The notes below the pieces were generated by a model, which had not been told where the DNA came from, made no database searches, and was given only the letters and a program-made list of their open reading frames with translations. From NCBI GenBank assembly GCA_030696155.1, contig JAUYSY010000002.1, positions 1 to 39,236 of the forward strand: a DNA stretch of 39,236 bases, written 5' to 3'. Below are positions 1-9,395 of this stretch, piece by piece. A program made the position numbers and the translations under genes. Position 1 is the first letter of the stretch; each line of letters begins with the position of its first letter. This DNA is from Alphaproteobacteria bacterium. Lineage in GTDB: Bacteria; Pseudomonadota; Alphaproteobacteria; JAUXUR01.

Positions 1-1
1 C

Positions 2-64
2 AAAGAAAAAAATAAGGAGATATCTCTTGACTTAAGCGCAATTAGAGAACCGGACAAAAAATAA
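2..64 (+). CDS. Possible C-terminal tail of a gene truncated by the window edge
   Basis: One plus-strand frame is open from the first bases to a TAA at 62-64 and would encode a 20-residue charged tail ending in EPDKK. The stop lies right at the outer boundary of the large inverted repeat that begins near position 64, as expected if repeats sit immediately behind a gene. Nothing identifies the protein, and an open frame this short can arise by chance. Confidence 0.25.
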   Translation, partial: KEKNKEISLDLSAIREPDKK

Positions 65-252
65 AATTAAACCTATTTTTAACTATCTCACTCTCACACT
101 CCGTAACTTATTTCTAAGAAGTGAAAACAATTTTTTACCAAAAGCCCTCCAAAAGAAGGGTCTTTCTCACCTCTCCCCTTACGGGCTAATCTGTAGACAC
201 ATCTTTTGCAATAGTAAATTCTGATAAAAATCACACCACTAACCCCCATTTT

Positions 253-356
253 CCTACTCCCCGCGGCTTGACCGTGGGGTCCATAAAATCATAAAAATTT
301 AACACAAATCAACAATCCACCTTCTTTACAATGGATCCAATAGTCAAGCCGCGGGC
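253..356. repeat. Short palindromic element, family A, copy 1 (diverged)
   Basis: Two inverted arms (CCGCGGCTTGACCGTGGGGTCC at the left, and a right arm with GGATCC and TCAAGCCGCGGGC) flank about 50 AT-rich bases. Arm order and the internal CTTCTTTACAATGGATCC segment match the better-preserved copies at 10141-10253 and 31508-31619. The right arm has lost part of its palindrome. Confidence 0.7.
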
Positions 357-415
357 ATATCATTACCCACAAGTGTTTCAACCTATTGATATTTAATAAC
401 TATCGCTTACTCCAC

Positions 416-545
416 CTTCTACGTCCGCGGCTTGTCCGCGAGATCCAGAAAGCAAATAAAGAAGATGTCATTGCCTATTTTATACAATCTTAACTTTAGG
501 AAAGATCGTCTGGTTCCCGCGATCAAGTCGCGGGACGTAGGAAAG
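416..545. repeat. Short palindromic element, family A, copy 2
   Basis: The left arm, CTACGTCCGCGGCTTGTCC plus GATCCAGAAAG, and the right arm, CCCGCGATCAAGTCGCGGG plus ACGTAGGA, are inverted versions of the terminal palindrome seen in the other family A copies. The spacer is slightly longer than in copies 3 and 4. Confidence 0.7.
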
Positions 546-647
546 GGGTGGGGTTTATACTTATGAGTAATGATATAGCCGCGGGAAGTGAAGGAGTGCG
601 ATTTTTATCAGAATTTACTATTGCAAAAGATGTGTCTACAGATTAGC

Positions 648-812
648 CCCTTGTGGGAGAGGTCGGCGCGCAGGGACGGGTGAGGGGTATCTAAAGCGTT
701 TACAAAGAGCAACACCATCATGCCATAATTTAAGCATTGCCAAGCAAATACGCATTCCAAAATTGTAAAATACCCTCACCCGCTCCCTTTGGTCGCGACC
801 TCTTCCACAAGG
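648..812. repeat. Nested ~165-bp element with inverted ends (family B)
   Basis: The ends CCTTGTGGGAGAGGTC and GACCTCTTCCACAAGG are imperfect inverted repeats, followed inward by inverted copies of a CCCTCACCCG-type segment. Comparison of the two arms of the surrounding inverted repeat shows that this block is absent from the left arm, which reads straight through at about 172-192. It therefore looks like an insertion into the right arm. No gene is inside it. Confidence 0.65.
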
Positions 813-952
813 GGAGAGGTAAAAAAAGCCTTCTTTTGGAGGGCTTTTGGTAAAAAATTGTTTTCGCTTCTTAGAAATAAGTTCGGAGTGTGAGAGCAGG
901 ATAGTTAAAAATGGGCTTAATTTCATTTTTTGTCTCGTAGATTGAATCTGAA

Positions 953-1525
953 TCAATCAGACAATGTAAAAATGACTTGTTCCCCAGGTGTTTGAGGTAT
1001 TACATTTGGAGGATTTCCAGTGTCAGCATAAAGATACCGTTTTGATTTTATGTATAAAGTAGCATTTTCTTTACGTGCTAAATTCGAAATAACTTGCCCC
1101 TCAAATAAACGCTGAACCTTTTGATAAGGTTCGTTATTATAAGAACATTCAATAGATTTTATATCCCAGTCCAAAGGTATATCAATATTTTTTTGAGCGC
1201 GCAATTTGATCGTTAAAGGCTGCTTTGTTGATTCTATGAAATTACTTTTCCAGTTATAAAATTTTTCTGGAAATTGTGACTCAATATTATCTGCTGATGT
1301 TATTATTTCTTCTAAAACTTCATCTTTAGTATTTATAAATCTAAGCGAAAGCTTTTGAATAGAATGTTGCAGAATAAATTGATCAAGATCTACCTGTATT
1401 AGATTATTTGGTAAGGTTTCAACTTTTAATGGAAGTCCTGTAAATTTAATCATAACGGCTTTGCACGGAAAAATTTGAACAGCTGAAAAAAATCCAGCTA
1501 TCGTTAATAATTTATGTAATTTCAT
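953..1525 (-). CDS. Small secreted protein of unknown function
   Basis: This 190-residue protein starts with a clear signal peptide: a basic MKLHK, a hydrophobic core and a likely cleavage after CKA near residue 23. The mature part is polar, with alternating hydrophobic residues that suggest a beta-rich fold, and has no motif I recognise. It ends in TGA. The stop lies about 15 bases from the large inverted repeat, so the gene ends where the repeat nest begins. It stands about 150 bp downstream of popZ on the same strand, with an AT-rich gap that leaves room for its own promoter. The product is probably periplasmic, and its function is unknown. Confidence 0.7.
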   Translation of the reverse strand: MKLHKLLTIAGFFSAVQIFPCKAVMIKFTGLPLKVETLPNNLIQVDLDQFILQHSIQKLSLRFINTKDEVLEEIITSADNIESQFPEKFYNWKSNFIESTKQPLTIKLRAQKNIDIPLDWDIKSIECSYNNEPYQKVQRLFEGQVISNLARKENATLYIKSKRYLYADTGNPPNVIPQTPGEQVIFTLSD

Positions 1526-1676
1526 TTTTTCTCAGATCCGTTAAAGATAAATATATAATAAAGAATAATCCCAAAACTATTTTAATTCTAAAATCTTGAA
1601 ACAAGAATATTTATTCTGTACATTACTATACATTCATTAAATTTTTAATTCTAAATTTTAAAGACCTATCAAAAAA

Positions 1677-2393
1677 CTATTTTTGCTCTAATTTTTTGAC
1701 AATACGCTCTACTTCTTCACGAACGATTTTTTCAACAGTACCTGCCAAATGTTGATCAATCCATTGCTTTAAAAGCGGTTTCAAAGAATCAACAACAATA
1801 TCTTCCAATGTTTTTTCGCCACGACCTAAAGAATAATTTACCTTGGATACCGCTGTAAAAAGCTCATTAAGAGATGCTCTTGAATTTTCTTCAACCTCGT
1901 CTGAAATAAGGTGATCTTCATTATTTTGAGCTAAAGTATCTTTTGATTTTGACATTTGCTGCTCTTTTGGTTGTTTTTCTATTACTGACTGAACTGGCAA
2001 AGGAACTTCTTGAAGTACTGGCGCTTGTTTGGGTTTAGGTTTTTCTTCAACGACAGGCTCAACGATATCATCCAATTCCATCACAACTTCATCTTGGGAA
2101 TCATCAACCATTTCGGTTAATTCTAACAAATCATCTTCATTAAAAGAGGGAAAATCTTTTTTAATTTCTTTTTCTTTAGACGCCATAGCTTGTTTCACCT
2201 CTTCTTTTTTTATTACTGGCTTTTGAGCCACAGGCGTGTTTTTGGACTGAGTCTCTTTTACGGTCGGCGCTTCTGTATTTTGAGCTGGAACCTCATCATC
2301 AGAAATAATGCGACGAATAGATGCAAGAATTTCCTCCATCGAAGGTTCTTGCTGCGCGGATGTTTGGGCTGATTTTTGACTCATATCTCTCAT
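1677..2393 (-). CDS. popZ: PopZ, polar organizing protein (DUF2497 family)
   Basis: The 238-residue product has the three-part layout of alphaproteobacterial PopZ. Residues 16-34 hold the short N-terminal helix with EPSMEEILASIRRIISDDE, the segment that recruits client proteins. Residues 35 to about 165 form an acidic, Pro-rich, low-complexity linker. Residues 173-238 form the conserved C-terminal helices (SLNELFTAVSKVN, then SLKPLLKQWIDQHL) that drive oligomerisation. Known PopZ proteins self-assemble at the cell pole and anchor the ParB-parS centromere. The start could be the ATG at 2393 or the second ATG at 2384, which gives MSQKS; the latter has GAGAG very close upstream. In many alphaproteobacteria popZ lies between tolC and valS. 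Here a giant gene separates it from tolC, and valS is about 26 kb away. Confidence 0.93.
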   Translation of the reverse strand: MRDMSQKSAQTSAQQEPSMEEILASIRRIISDDEVPAQNTEAPTVKETQSKNTPVAQKPVIKKEEVKQAMASKEKEIKKDFPSFNEDDLLELTEMVDDSQDEVVMELDDIVEPVVEEKPKPKQAPVLQEVPLPVQSVIEKQPKEQQMSKSKDTLAQNNEDHLISDEVEENSRASLNELFTAVSKVNYSLGRGEKTLEDIVVDSLKPLLKQWIDQHLAGTVEKIVREEVERIVKKLEQK

Positions 2394-2657
2394 GCTTTCT
2401 AGTCACTGACTTCTATAGTCTAACAAAAATTAATATTATTTCTAGCCCCTTCTTTCGTAAGATTTTCAAAATAAATTAAAAACTGTGATTTAAAAGCCTA
2501 TATATTAAAATTCATCTTTATTTTTTAACAAATTTTGAATTACTAAAAACTACAAAAATCAAATACACCTTTCAAAATATGAAACAAAATCAAATGGTTT
2601 TATATTCAACCCTAAAAAAATTATTAATCTAGCCTCTAAAAACAATAATCTCGTATT

Positions 2658-5600
2658 TTATCTATCCGCGCTTACCCTATCAATAATATTTACAACATCA
2701 TAACACTTCATATCAGGCTCAATCATGACGCTAGCTTTTTCTAAAACAACACCCAATTGATCTATTGGAATTAAAACCACACTTTCTAATATATTACAAA
2801 TATCACCATCAGAAATATTCACTTTACTTATCAAATGATTTTTTATAGCATTTGCAACAAATATTCTATCTCCATTCTTTATTTTATAAAAACAATCTAT
2901 GATATCTTCAATATCCATTATATCCATGTCTGAGTGAATCAAAATTTCTGCAGCTTTCATAACCACCTCAAACTGATCCATAGAAGAAATTTTATTTACC
3001 ATAAAAATAATTTCAGAACAACTTGCTTGTTCATAATTATTACTAACAATCAAACATTTTTTAACTGCATTAGCAACATTTATTCTATCTTCATGCTTTA
3101 TTTCAAAAATAAATTTTATAAGATTAAAAAGACTCAATTCATCCATTTCTGAATGAATTAAAATCTTCGCAGCATCCAAAGCGCTCTCTGCATTAGGTGA
3201 TGCAACCATTTCAAGCAATTGACATACACTTGAACATTCCACCCAAGAAGCTGTCAATGTACTAATTAACTCAGCAATAAAAATTCTATTTTCAGCCTTT
3301 ATTTTAGATATAGATTTTATAATTGATTTAATATCTTTTATATTCACATTCTTATTAATTACAATATTTGCAGCTTCTATAATATTTTTTGGTTTAATTT
3401 CTGAAGAAATATTTTGTATTATTTCAACACAATCAAATGAACAATTATACCTACCTATCATCATATTGTCTTTTATTGCATTAGCAACATCTATCCTATC
3501 CTCTGATTTTATTTCAAAAATAGCTCCTATTATATCAATCACGTCAGATCCAAACATGGCATCAATCATTTTAAATCCACACAAATTAGATTGACTCAGG
3601 ATTTTTGTAGCCTCTATAGCAGTCTCTGACATAGGTAATGCTACTTTTTCAAGAAGTTGAGATATTTCCAAACAAGTCATCGTAGGATTAATCAGTTTAG
3701 CAATTGCATTAGCAATATACACCCTATTCTCTGATTTTATTTTAGAAATACCTTTAATTATAGATACAATCTTATCTATATTATTTATAAATAACGGAAT
3801 TATAATTTCTGCAGCCTTCATTGCCTCTTCAAGTTGATCAACAGACATTAAAAAAATATCTCTAGAACAACAAAATACATCAATATTATTTTTTAAATAT
3901 TTTTTAACTACATTAACGATATTAATAAAGTTTTCATTATCTAAATTTAATTCAAAAACACCATTTATAATCCTCTCTATATCCCAAATATTCATATCAG
4001 ATTGAATTAAACTTTTTGCTACCTTTGCAAAAATTTGCACCCGACCCAAAGGCAATAAAACGATTCTTCGTATAGACTCCAAAACACTATCACCAAACAT
4101 CGTAGGATTAATGGTTATATATTTTATTGCCTTTAAAACAGATGCCTTATTTTGAGGATTAATTGCAGAAATAAGATCTATTATTTCTTTAATACACGTA
4201 AAACTCATATCAGATCTAATAATATTCTTAACATCAATAATAGATTTTCGTTGATCCGTATTCAATTGATATAAATATATTACACATTCGCAAATAACTT
4301 CTGGGTTCATATCAATGCAAATTAAACATTTTATAGCTTCAATTATATCCACAAGTTGATCATCAGATGTTTTTTCAATAATACACAAAATATTTTCTAA
4401 GGATTGTTGAGAACAATCTATAAAACGATCATAATAATCAAAAGCTTTTAACAATGATCCAATCAAAGGATCCACCCTATTAATAATTGCTGATATTTCT
4501 TTTTTATATTTTTTTAAAGTACCAATACATCCTATAACAACCTTCATATTTGTCTCTGACATATCGGGTTTAATGATTGATACTGCCAGAAGAAGAGCAT
4601 CCTTTGAAAAAGTTGGATCAACCAAAAAAGATGCATAAGTTTTGTCCAAAGAAATACTTTGCAATGAATCCTTACAGAGAATTTCTTGATTTATCGACGA
4701 AGGATCATCTTGTAATAAATTCCAAACTTCTTGTAAATCTTTAGATCGATATGCCTTTACAATAGATGTTTCTTGTTCTTGTCGATCACCTTCGGAAAAA
4801 TCCTCTGCTTCTCGTAAAAGAACCTGGATTCGTGGAGAATTATGATAAAGTGTGCTATTTTTAGGTAAATTCTTACAAATATAGAACAAATGTTTTTTTA
4901 GAATCTTTATAATAAATTCATCGATTTTAGATATATCCCCACCACCAGATAAATAATCCTTCACAACAACAAGCCCTTCAGGAAATTTAGATAAATTTGC
5001 ATGTAAGCGCGCCTGTAACTCCAACGAACTAACATTACATTCTACTAATTTACCCTGTTTAAAAAACTCTAAAACAGGTACCGGATCATCAATAATCTGA
5101 TTATTGCCCTTATAATAAACTGGCACACCGCGACTTGCTGATATATAACAAGCCTCTGAAGCAATTGTTGGATCTAAAAAAAATTGTAGAAGGGCACCTT
5201 TATCACTCGGTTTAATAAATTTTTCATAAAATTCATTAAACTCAGCAATAATTGAATCCATATCAAGATCAAATTCAAGAAAAGCTGCCCTAATAATATT
5301 AAATATTTCATGAGGAGGATGAATAGAGTGCCCTGTAAAAAAATAATCAAATGTTGAGCTTGAATAAACAAAACAATTATTAAAAAATGTTGGATTACAC
5401 GAAATTCCACAAGACTGAAATCCTTTGCTGTAATTATCTTTTTGAAAATCAATAACATAATTTAAAAGATCTTTAGCATTTTTAAATTGATCAAAGAAAT
5501 TGTCCAATGAACGCAATGTATCCGTCTGAACGGGCGTCTCATTCAACAAATGGCGCAATACAGACAATATACGATAATTAAACCATATATCTGATTGACA

Positions 5601-7367
5601 CGCATGATACATTACAAATTTATCTGGATGTTGACGCTCTTCTTCAAGAATTTTAGCAACAAGATTAATGTCGTTATTCGACAAATTTAATGTTGGATAT
5701 AACGTAGTTAAAGATTCTTCCAGCGTAGCCTCTAAACTTATTCCTTTCTCAACCTTTAGTTGATTCAAAAGATAATCCGATGCACAAGGCTTTACATCTA
5801 CATTATTCTTGAAGGTAGGCCTCTCTAGTTCAGATCGTTTTATTTTTTCTGCCACCAAAAAAGCATATTCCAAATCTTTTAGTGCAGGATGCGAAATACG
5901 CTCTTCTTTTACTTCCTGCAAATCTGGTTTTCCTAAAATGCTTTGGGTATGTTTTTCACGTAACATATTTTTATTAAAATCGGGTCGTAAAAGCGTTTCC
6001 AACCATTCTAAAACTGGTTTTTGTCTCAACGACTCAACAAAAGGCGGATGTAAAATATAATCATTGACACGAATTGTATTTTGTTTTTCAGCTATCACCA
6101 CTTTATTCGCTTTTAAAGCTTTCAATACATCGTCAACAGCAATATAAGCATATTGAGTATATTCATGATCATGCATGTCATTAATACATTCTGGATTTTT
6201 TATTTCAGTTAAATATGTTCGAAACCGTGTAAACGTACCTTCTTTATGAATATTTATAAGATCATGAGAAGCACTTAAAAGAAGATCGCGCTCGTTAAAT
6301 ATCAACTGATTACTTGATTCTTCTTTGGTTTCGCGAATAGCTGTTTTTAACAATAATTCTTCTGGATCAGATTTCCCGCCCAAATTTCCCCACCAATTAT
6401 GACGCACACGTTTTCCTATTAATAAAAACGGTTTTCCCTCTGCAAAGGTATAATTTAAGGTACCCGCGGCATCATAAGAAGTTGCATAGGCAAAAGGATC
6501 ATTATTTAACGTTAAAACATTTCTTGAAATTTGATCTAATAGTTGAGCATGCTGCAATCTTGCCGCCAGCATAGACAAAACTTTTTTACGACCTTTGTAA
6601 TGAAGTTGTCTGCAAAACGCATCTGTAAGCGACAGAAGCTTATCCGCATGAGAAAGAAGGGAAACAATTTGATTTTTTAAATCATTATCCGTAATTTTTT
6701 TAAAAATACCAGCAACACTCGATAAATTAGAATTACGTAAAGTTTGAAGATCAGTCATTTGATATTTCGACCAATCGAGACCTTCCTTTTTAGACTCCCC
6801 TAAAGATCTATATAACAATGCACCGCCCGTATCAATTAGAACAAGCTTACCATGTTGATTGAGTATAAAATTCGCTGGTTTAATATCCCAAAAACTAACC
6901 AAAGCCAAAGGAACAAAATAAGATGGTAACAATCTATCCAGATCTTCTTTAGAAGGCTGTACACCTTCAACATATTCAGCAAATCGAAATAAATTCCCCT
7001 GAAGATTGCATTGATTCTTTAATTCATCAGGAAGTGTATTCAGAGCAATAAAACGTGGGGTTTCAACACCCATATTGTTTAATAAAAGAGCAGCAAGAAT
7101 CTCGTTAATACCATGACCATAAGAATTCCAGGATTTCAAAGTCCATAATTTATTGTTCTTTGGATCTTCAAATAGATGAACGCCACCCGTACCACCATCT
7201 AAATGTTTTACATATTTTAAATTTGCAATATCAGGATGTTCATATTCTGAAAGTGTAGAATATTTAAAATGAACTTCTTTTTGAAGGACAGGATTTGCAT
7301 TTACCTCTAAACAAAAAAAACAAAATACAAAAAAGACAAATTTTGTCATAATATTATATGAAAACAC
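2658..7367 (-). CDS. Giant secreted protein: kinase-like domain + Nudix domain + alpha-helical repeats
   Basis: This 1569-residue protein has several parts. (1) A signal peptide runs to about residue 24 (cleavage near VNA|NP). (2) A protein-kinase-like fold of HipA/actin-fragmin-kinase type spans about 55-190: Gly-rich loop GGTGGVHLFED (58-68), candidate ATP-binding Lys78, catalytic-loop-like WDIKPANF (D161, K163, N166) and metal-binding-like IDTGG (D179). (3) A Nudix domain spans about 305-440, with a Nudix box G331-x5-E337-x7-R345-E346-x2-E349-E350; the usual Gly near the box end is Ser. (4) A region of unknown type covers about 580-830. (5) Degenerate helical repeats fill about 880-1569, with recurring DRIxVANAIK and AAEILIHSDMD segments. 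The start is GTG with AAGGA eight bases upstream; the in-frame ATG at residue 7 has no ribosome-binding site. A secreted effector is plausible, but catalysis is unproven. Confidence 0.8.
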   Translation of the reverse strand: MFSYNIMTKFVFFVFCFFCLEVNANPVLQKEVHFKYSTLSEYEHPDIANLKYVKHLDGGTGGVHLFEDPKNNKLWTLKSWNSYGHGINEILAALLLNNMGVETPRFIALNTLPDELKNQCNLQGNLFRFAEYVEGVQPSKEDLDRLLPSYFVPLALVSFWDIKPANFILNQHGKLVLIDTGGALLYRSLGESKKEGLDWSKYQMTDLQTLRNSNLSSVAGIFKKITDNDLKNQIVSLLSHADKLLSLTDAFCRQLHYKGRKKVLSMLAARLQHAQLLDQISRNVLTLNNDPFAYATSYDAAGTLNYTFAEGKPFLLIGKRVRHNWWGNLGGKSDPEELLLKTAIRETKEESSNQLIFNERDLLLSASHDLINIHKEGTFTRFRTYLTEIKNPECINDMHDHEYTQYAYIAVDDVLKALKANKVVIAEKQNTIRVNDYILHPPFVESLRQKPVLEWLETLLRPDFNKNMLREKHTQSILGKPDLQEVKEERISHPALKDLEYAFLVAEKIKRSELERPTFKNNVDVKPCASDYLLNQLKVEKGISLEATLEESLTTLYPTLNLSNNDINLVAKILEEERQHPDKFVMYHACQSDIWFNYRILSVLRHLLNETPVQTDTLRSLDNFFDQFKNAKDLLNYVIDFQKDNYSKGFQSCGISCNPTFFNNCFVYSSSTFDYFFTGHSIHPPHEIFNIIRAAFLEFDLDMDSIIAEFNEFYEKFIKPSDKGALLQFFLDPTIASEACYISASRGVPVYYKGNNQIIDDPVPVLEFFKQGKLVECNVSSLELQARLHANLSKFPEGLVVVKDYLSGGGDISKIDEFIIKILKKHLFYICKNLPKNSTLYHNSPRIQVLLREAEDFSEGDRQEQETSIVKAYRSKDLQEVWNLLQDDPSSINQEILCKDSLQSISLDKTYASFLVDPTFSKDALLLAVSIIKPDMSETNMKVVIGCIGTLKKYKKEISAIINRVDPLIGSLLKAFDYYDRFIDCSQQSLENILCIIEKTSDDQLVDIIEAIKCLICIDMNPEVICECVIYLYQLNTDQRKSIIDVKNIIRSDMSFTCIKEIIDLISAINPQNKASVLKAIKYITINPTMFGDSVLESIRRIVLLPLGRVQIFAKVAKSLIQSDMNIWDIERIINGVFELNLDNENFINIVNVVKKYLKNNIDVFCCSRDIFLMSVDQLEEAMKAAEIIIPLFINNIDKIVSIIKGISKIKSENRVYIANAIAKLINPTMTCLEISQLLEKVALPMSETAIEATKILSQSNLCGFKMIDAMFGSDVIDIIGAIFEIKSEDRIDVANAIKDNMMIGRYNCSFDCVEIIQNISSEIKPKNIIEAANIVINKNVNIKDIKSIIKSISKIKAENRIFIAELISTLTASWVECSSVCQLLEMVASPNAESALDAAKILIHSEMDELSLFNLIKFIFEIKHEDRINVANAVKKCLIVSNNYEQASCSEIIFMVNKISSMDQFEVVMKAAEILIHSDMDIMDIEDIIDCFYKIKNGDRIFVANAIKNHLISKVNISDGDICNILESVVLIPIDQLGVVLEKASVMIEPDMKCYDVVNIIDRVSADR

Positions 7368-7604
7368 CTACATAATCCTTTAGAATATTTATTACTTTAA
7401 TAAAAACTTTCTATTTTTAACATAAAAAAATTTAATTTTCAACAAATATATATGTTTTTAGTCAATATTAAGAATTATATCTTTTAATAAAAGAATAGTA
7501 CACTTAAATTAGCCTGAAGCCTGGACCTAGGTATGAAGCTACACTTTAACAAGCCCAGGGAAACAAAAAAGTAAAAAACAAAAAATGTCCAGCAACTTAA
7601 TAAA

Positions 7605-9053
7605 TCACCCTACAACTTTTAATGTTTTTGAATCAGAAAGCCCAAACCATTTTGAACGAACTTCTTCAAAATGTCCTACAGAATCAAAGGGTTGTACCTT
7701 TAACCCTAAGAAAGCAACATTCAACCTACCCATTGCAGGTAAAAGAGAGAAAGCAGCTAGTATTTCATCACGTTCAGCTTGAACAAGATTTACTTTTGCA
7801 CGCAACGCTTCTTTTTCTGCATCAAGCACTTCTAGAACGCTACGCGCACCTGCTTTTTGCTCATTAATAACACCATCAAGCGCAATTTCAGATGAGATCA
7901 CTTCAGCCTTGCGTGCATCAATTTGAGCTTTTGATGCGACCCATTGATCCCAGCTTTGCTCCGTATGTTCACGCACATCACGACGCGCTCTTTCAATTTC
8001 ATAACCTTTTTGACTTTGAGTGTGACTAGCCTGTCTTATACGCGCTTCAACACTTCCCGAACTATATAAAGGGATGGAAAGATTAAGAAAAACACCCGCA
8101 TTTCGGTTGCGTGCATTCTTAATAAACTGATTGTTTGCTTGCGTTAATTCACCACGTAAACTCAAAGTCGGTAACAATTCACCTTTCACTAGACGCACTT
8201 CATGACTTGAAGATATTTCGTCTTCGCGTGTTGCTAAAATAAGTGGATTTTCCTTTTCAGCAATATCAAGACAATCCTGAAGTGAAAAAGGAAGTTGTGG
8301 TCTTATTTTGGGGAAATGAAAAGAATTTGGCACAAAGCCAACAATTTTTTCATAATTACTACGCGCATTCTTAAGATCACTTTCAGCTTTAATGCGCTCA
8401 GCTTTAGCGCCTGCCAATCTAAATTCAGCCTGTGATAAATCTGTTTTCGTCACTTCACCTACATCAAGCCTAATTTTGGTGGCCTCTAAATGTTTGGATA
8501 AAACAGATTCCGTCTTATGTTGCAAATCAAGAATTGATTGTGCAGCAACAACATTTAAATGTGCGTGAATAACATCAATGAAAACATCTTGCTCAACAGA
8601 ATTTAGAACATGTCGTTGTGCAAGAATTGCATGAAAAGCAGCTTTTTTTTGAGCAATCGTTCGCCCACCGCGATACAAAGGCTGTTCCGCAACAAGCTTA
8701 CCAGCACGTGATGACAAGGAGCCAGTCGTTGTATACATACCATGTTTAAAAGATCCACCGTTAAAAGAAGTCACTTGATTAGCAAAAGAGGGATCTAATG
8801 GCAATTTCCACTGACTCTTTTGAGCAGCAGCCTCACCTTCCAAACGTATTCTGGGACGAAAATTTGCATTTGCTTTAGATAATTCTTCATCAATAACAAA
8901 AAGTTTTTGACGTTCCGCCATCAATCTTGGATTAGATATATATGATTCGATCAAAGCATCCTCTAGTTCAAAATTAGTGGTATTTTTTTCGGAAATAGCC
9001 TGAGTTCCAAACAATAGAACTGAAAAACAAAAACTTAGTGAAAATCGAAACAT
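7605..9053 (-). CDS. tolC: TolC-family outer-membrane efflux/secretion channel
   Basis: The 482-residue protein has a signal peptide (cleavage near GTQA|IS, residue 19-20) and the duplicated outer-membrane efflux protein layout. Each half has long Ala/Glu/Lys-rich helices (for example the heptad-like ADVGEV-TKTDLSQAEFRLAGAKAE region) and short beta stretches such as NAGVFLNLSIPLYSSGSVEARI. Length and pattern match proteobacterial TolC, which forms a trimeric barrel plus periplasmic tunnel used by type I secretion systems and drug pumps. It is the last gene of an operon with the rhodanese and methyltransferase genes; the gap to the rhodanese gene is 15 bp and AGGA lies seven bases before its ATG. 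No inner-membrane partner genes are in this window. Confidence 0.92.
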   Translation of the reverse strand: MFRFSLSFCFSVLLFGTQAISEKNTTNFELEDALIESYISNPRLMAERQKLFVIDEELSKANANFRPRIRLEGEAAAQKSQWKLPLDPSFANQVTSFNGGSFKHGMYTTTGSLSSRAGKLVAEQPLYRGGRTIAQKKAAFHAILAQRHVLNSVEQDVFIDVIHAHLNVVAAQSILDLQHKTESVLSKHLEATKIRLDVGEVTKTDLSQAEFRLAGAKAERIKAESDLKNARSNYEKIVGFVPNSFHFPKIRPQLPFSLQDCLDIAEKENPLILATREDEISSSHEVRLVKGELLPTLSLRGELTQANNQFIKNARNRNAGVFLNLSIPLYSSGSVEARIRQASHTQSQKGYEIERARRDVREHTEQSWDQWVASKAQIDARKAEVISSEIALDGVINEQKAGARSVLEVLDAEKEALRAKVNLVQAERDEILAAFSLLPAMGRLNVAFLGLKVQPFDSVGHFEEVRSKWFGLSDSKTLKVVG

Positions 9054-9068
9054 TACAAATCCTATAAC

Positions 9069-9395
9069 CTAGTATGTACTTAAAGTTGGATCAGCTTCAC
9101 ACGCCCAAGCATGAATGCCACCTTGAACACTAACAGCATTATCGTAACCCTTATCCCTTAAATGACACACTGCTTGCAAACTACGTCTACCATGATGGCA
9201 AAAAACAAACAAAGGTTTATCTTTCGGTAAATCAGCATAATCATCTGATAATATTGATCCTAAGGGTATATGTTTAGCCTTTTCAAGACAACAAATATCA
9301 AGTTCCCATTTTTCACGTACATCAAGAACAACGCATGGTGTGTTGTTGTCCAAACAATTTTTTAAATCCGTTACGTTTGTTTCCATATCGATCAT
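9069..9395 (-). CDS. Single-domain rhodanese-like protein
   Basis: The 108-residue product is one rhodanese domain. It has the structural motif DVRE (residues 25-28), an active-site loop FCHHGRRS with catalytic Cys66, and the closing GGIHAW motif. Such proteins carry sulfane sulfur as a persulfide on the cysteine; the cognate acceptor is not known from sequence. Its ATG overlaps the stop of the upstream methyltransferase gene in an ATGA junction (9392-9395), and AAGGAA precedes it by seven bases, so the two are probably translationally coupled. A methyltransferase-rhodanese-tolC order is common in alphaproteobacteria, although no functional link to TolC is established. Confidence 0.9.
   Translation of the reverse strand: MIDMETNVTDLKNCLDNNTPCVVLDVREKWELDICCLEKAKHIPLGSILSDDYADLPKDKPLFVFCHHGRRSLQAVCHLRDKGYDNAVSVQGGIHAWACEADPTLSTY

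Larger units (their letters stand above)
64..938. repeat. Composite nest of inverted repeats (MITE-like), gene-free
   Basis: The left arm, about 64-232, and the right arm, about 601-938, are inverted copies of each other. Both contain the same run with TAACTTATTTCTAAGAAG, AAAGCCCTCCAAAAGAAGG and CTGTAGACACATCTTTTGC (in opposite orientation). The innermost 45 bases of the arms (188-232 and 601-645) match essentially perfectly. The right arm is longer because it carries a second palindromic element at about 648-812. The interior holds two further palindromic elements (253-356 and 416-545). No convincing coding region is present; a 106-codon minus-strand frame at 636-956 consists almost wholly of repeat sequence. 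The structure resembles non-autonomous transposable elements inserted into one another. Confidence 0.8.

Noticed and set aside
636-956. 106-codon minus-strand frame
   Set aside because: It lies almost entirely within the inverted-repeat nest, reads like translated repeat, and has no credible ribosome-binding site.
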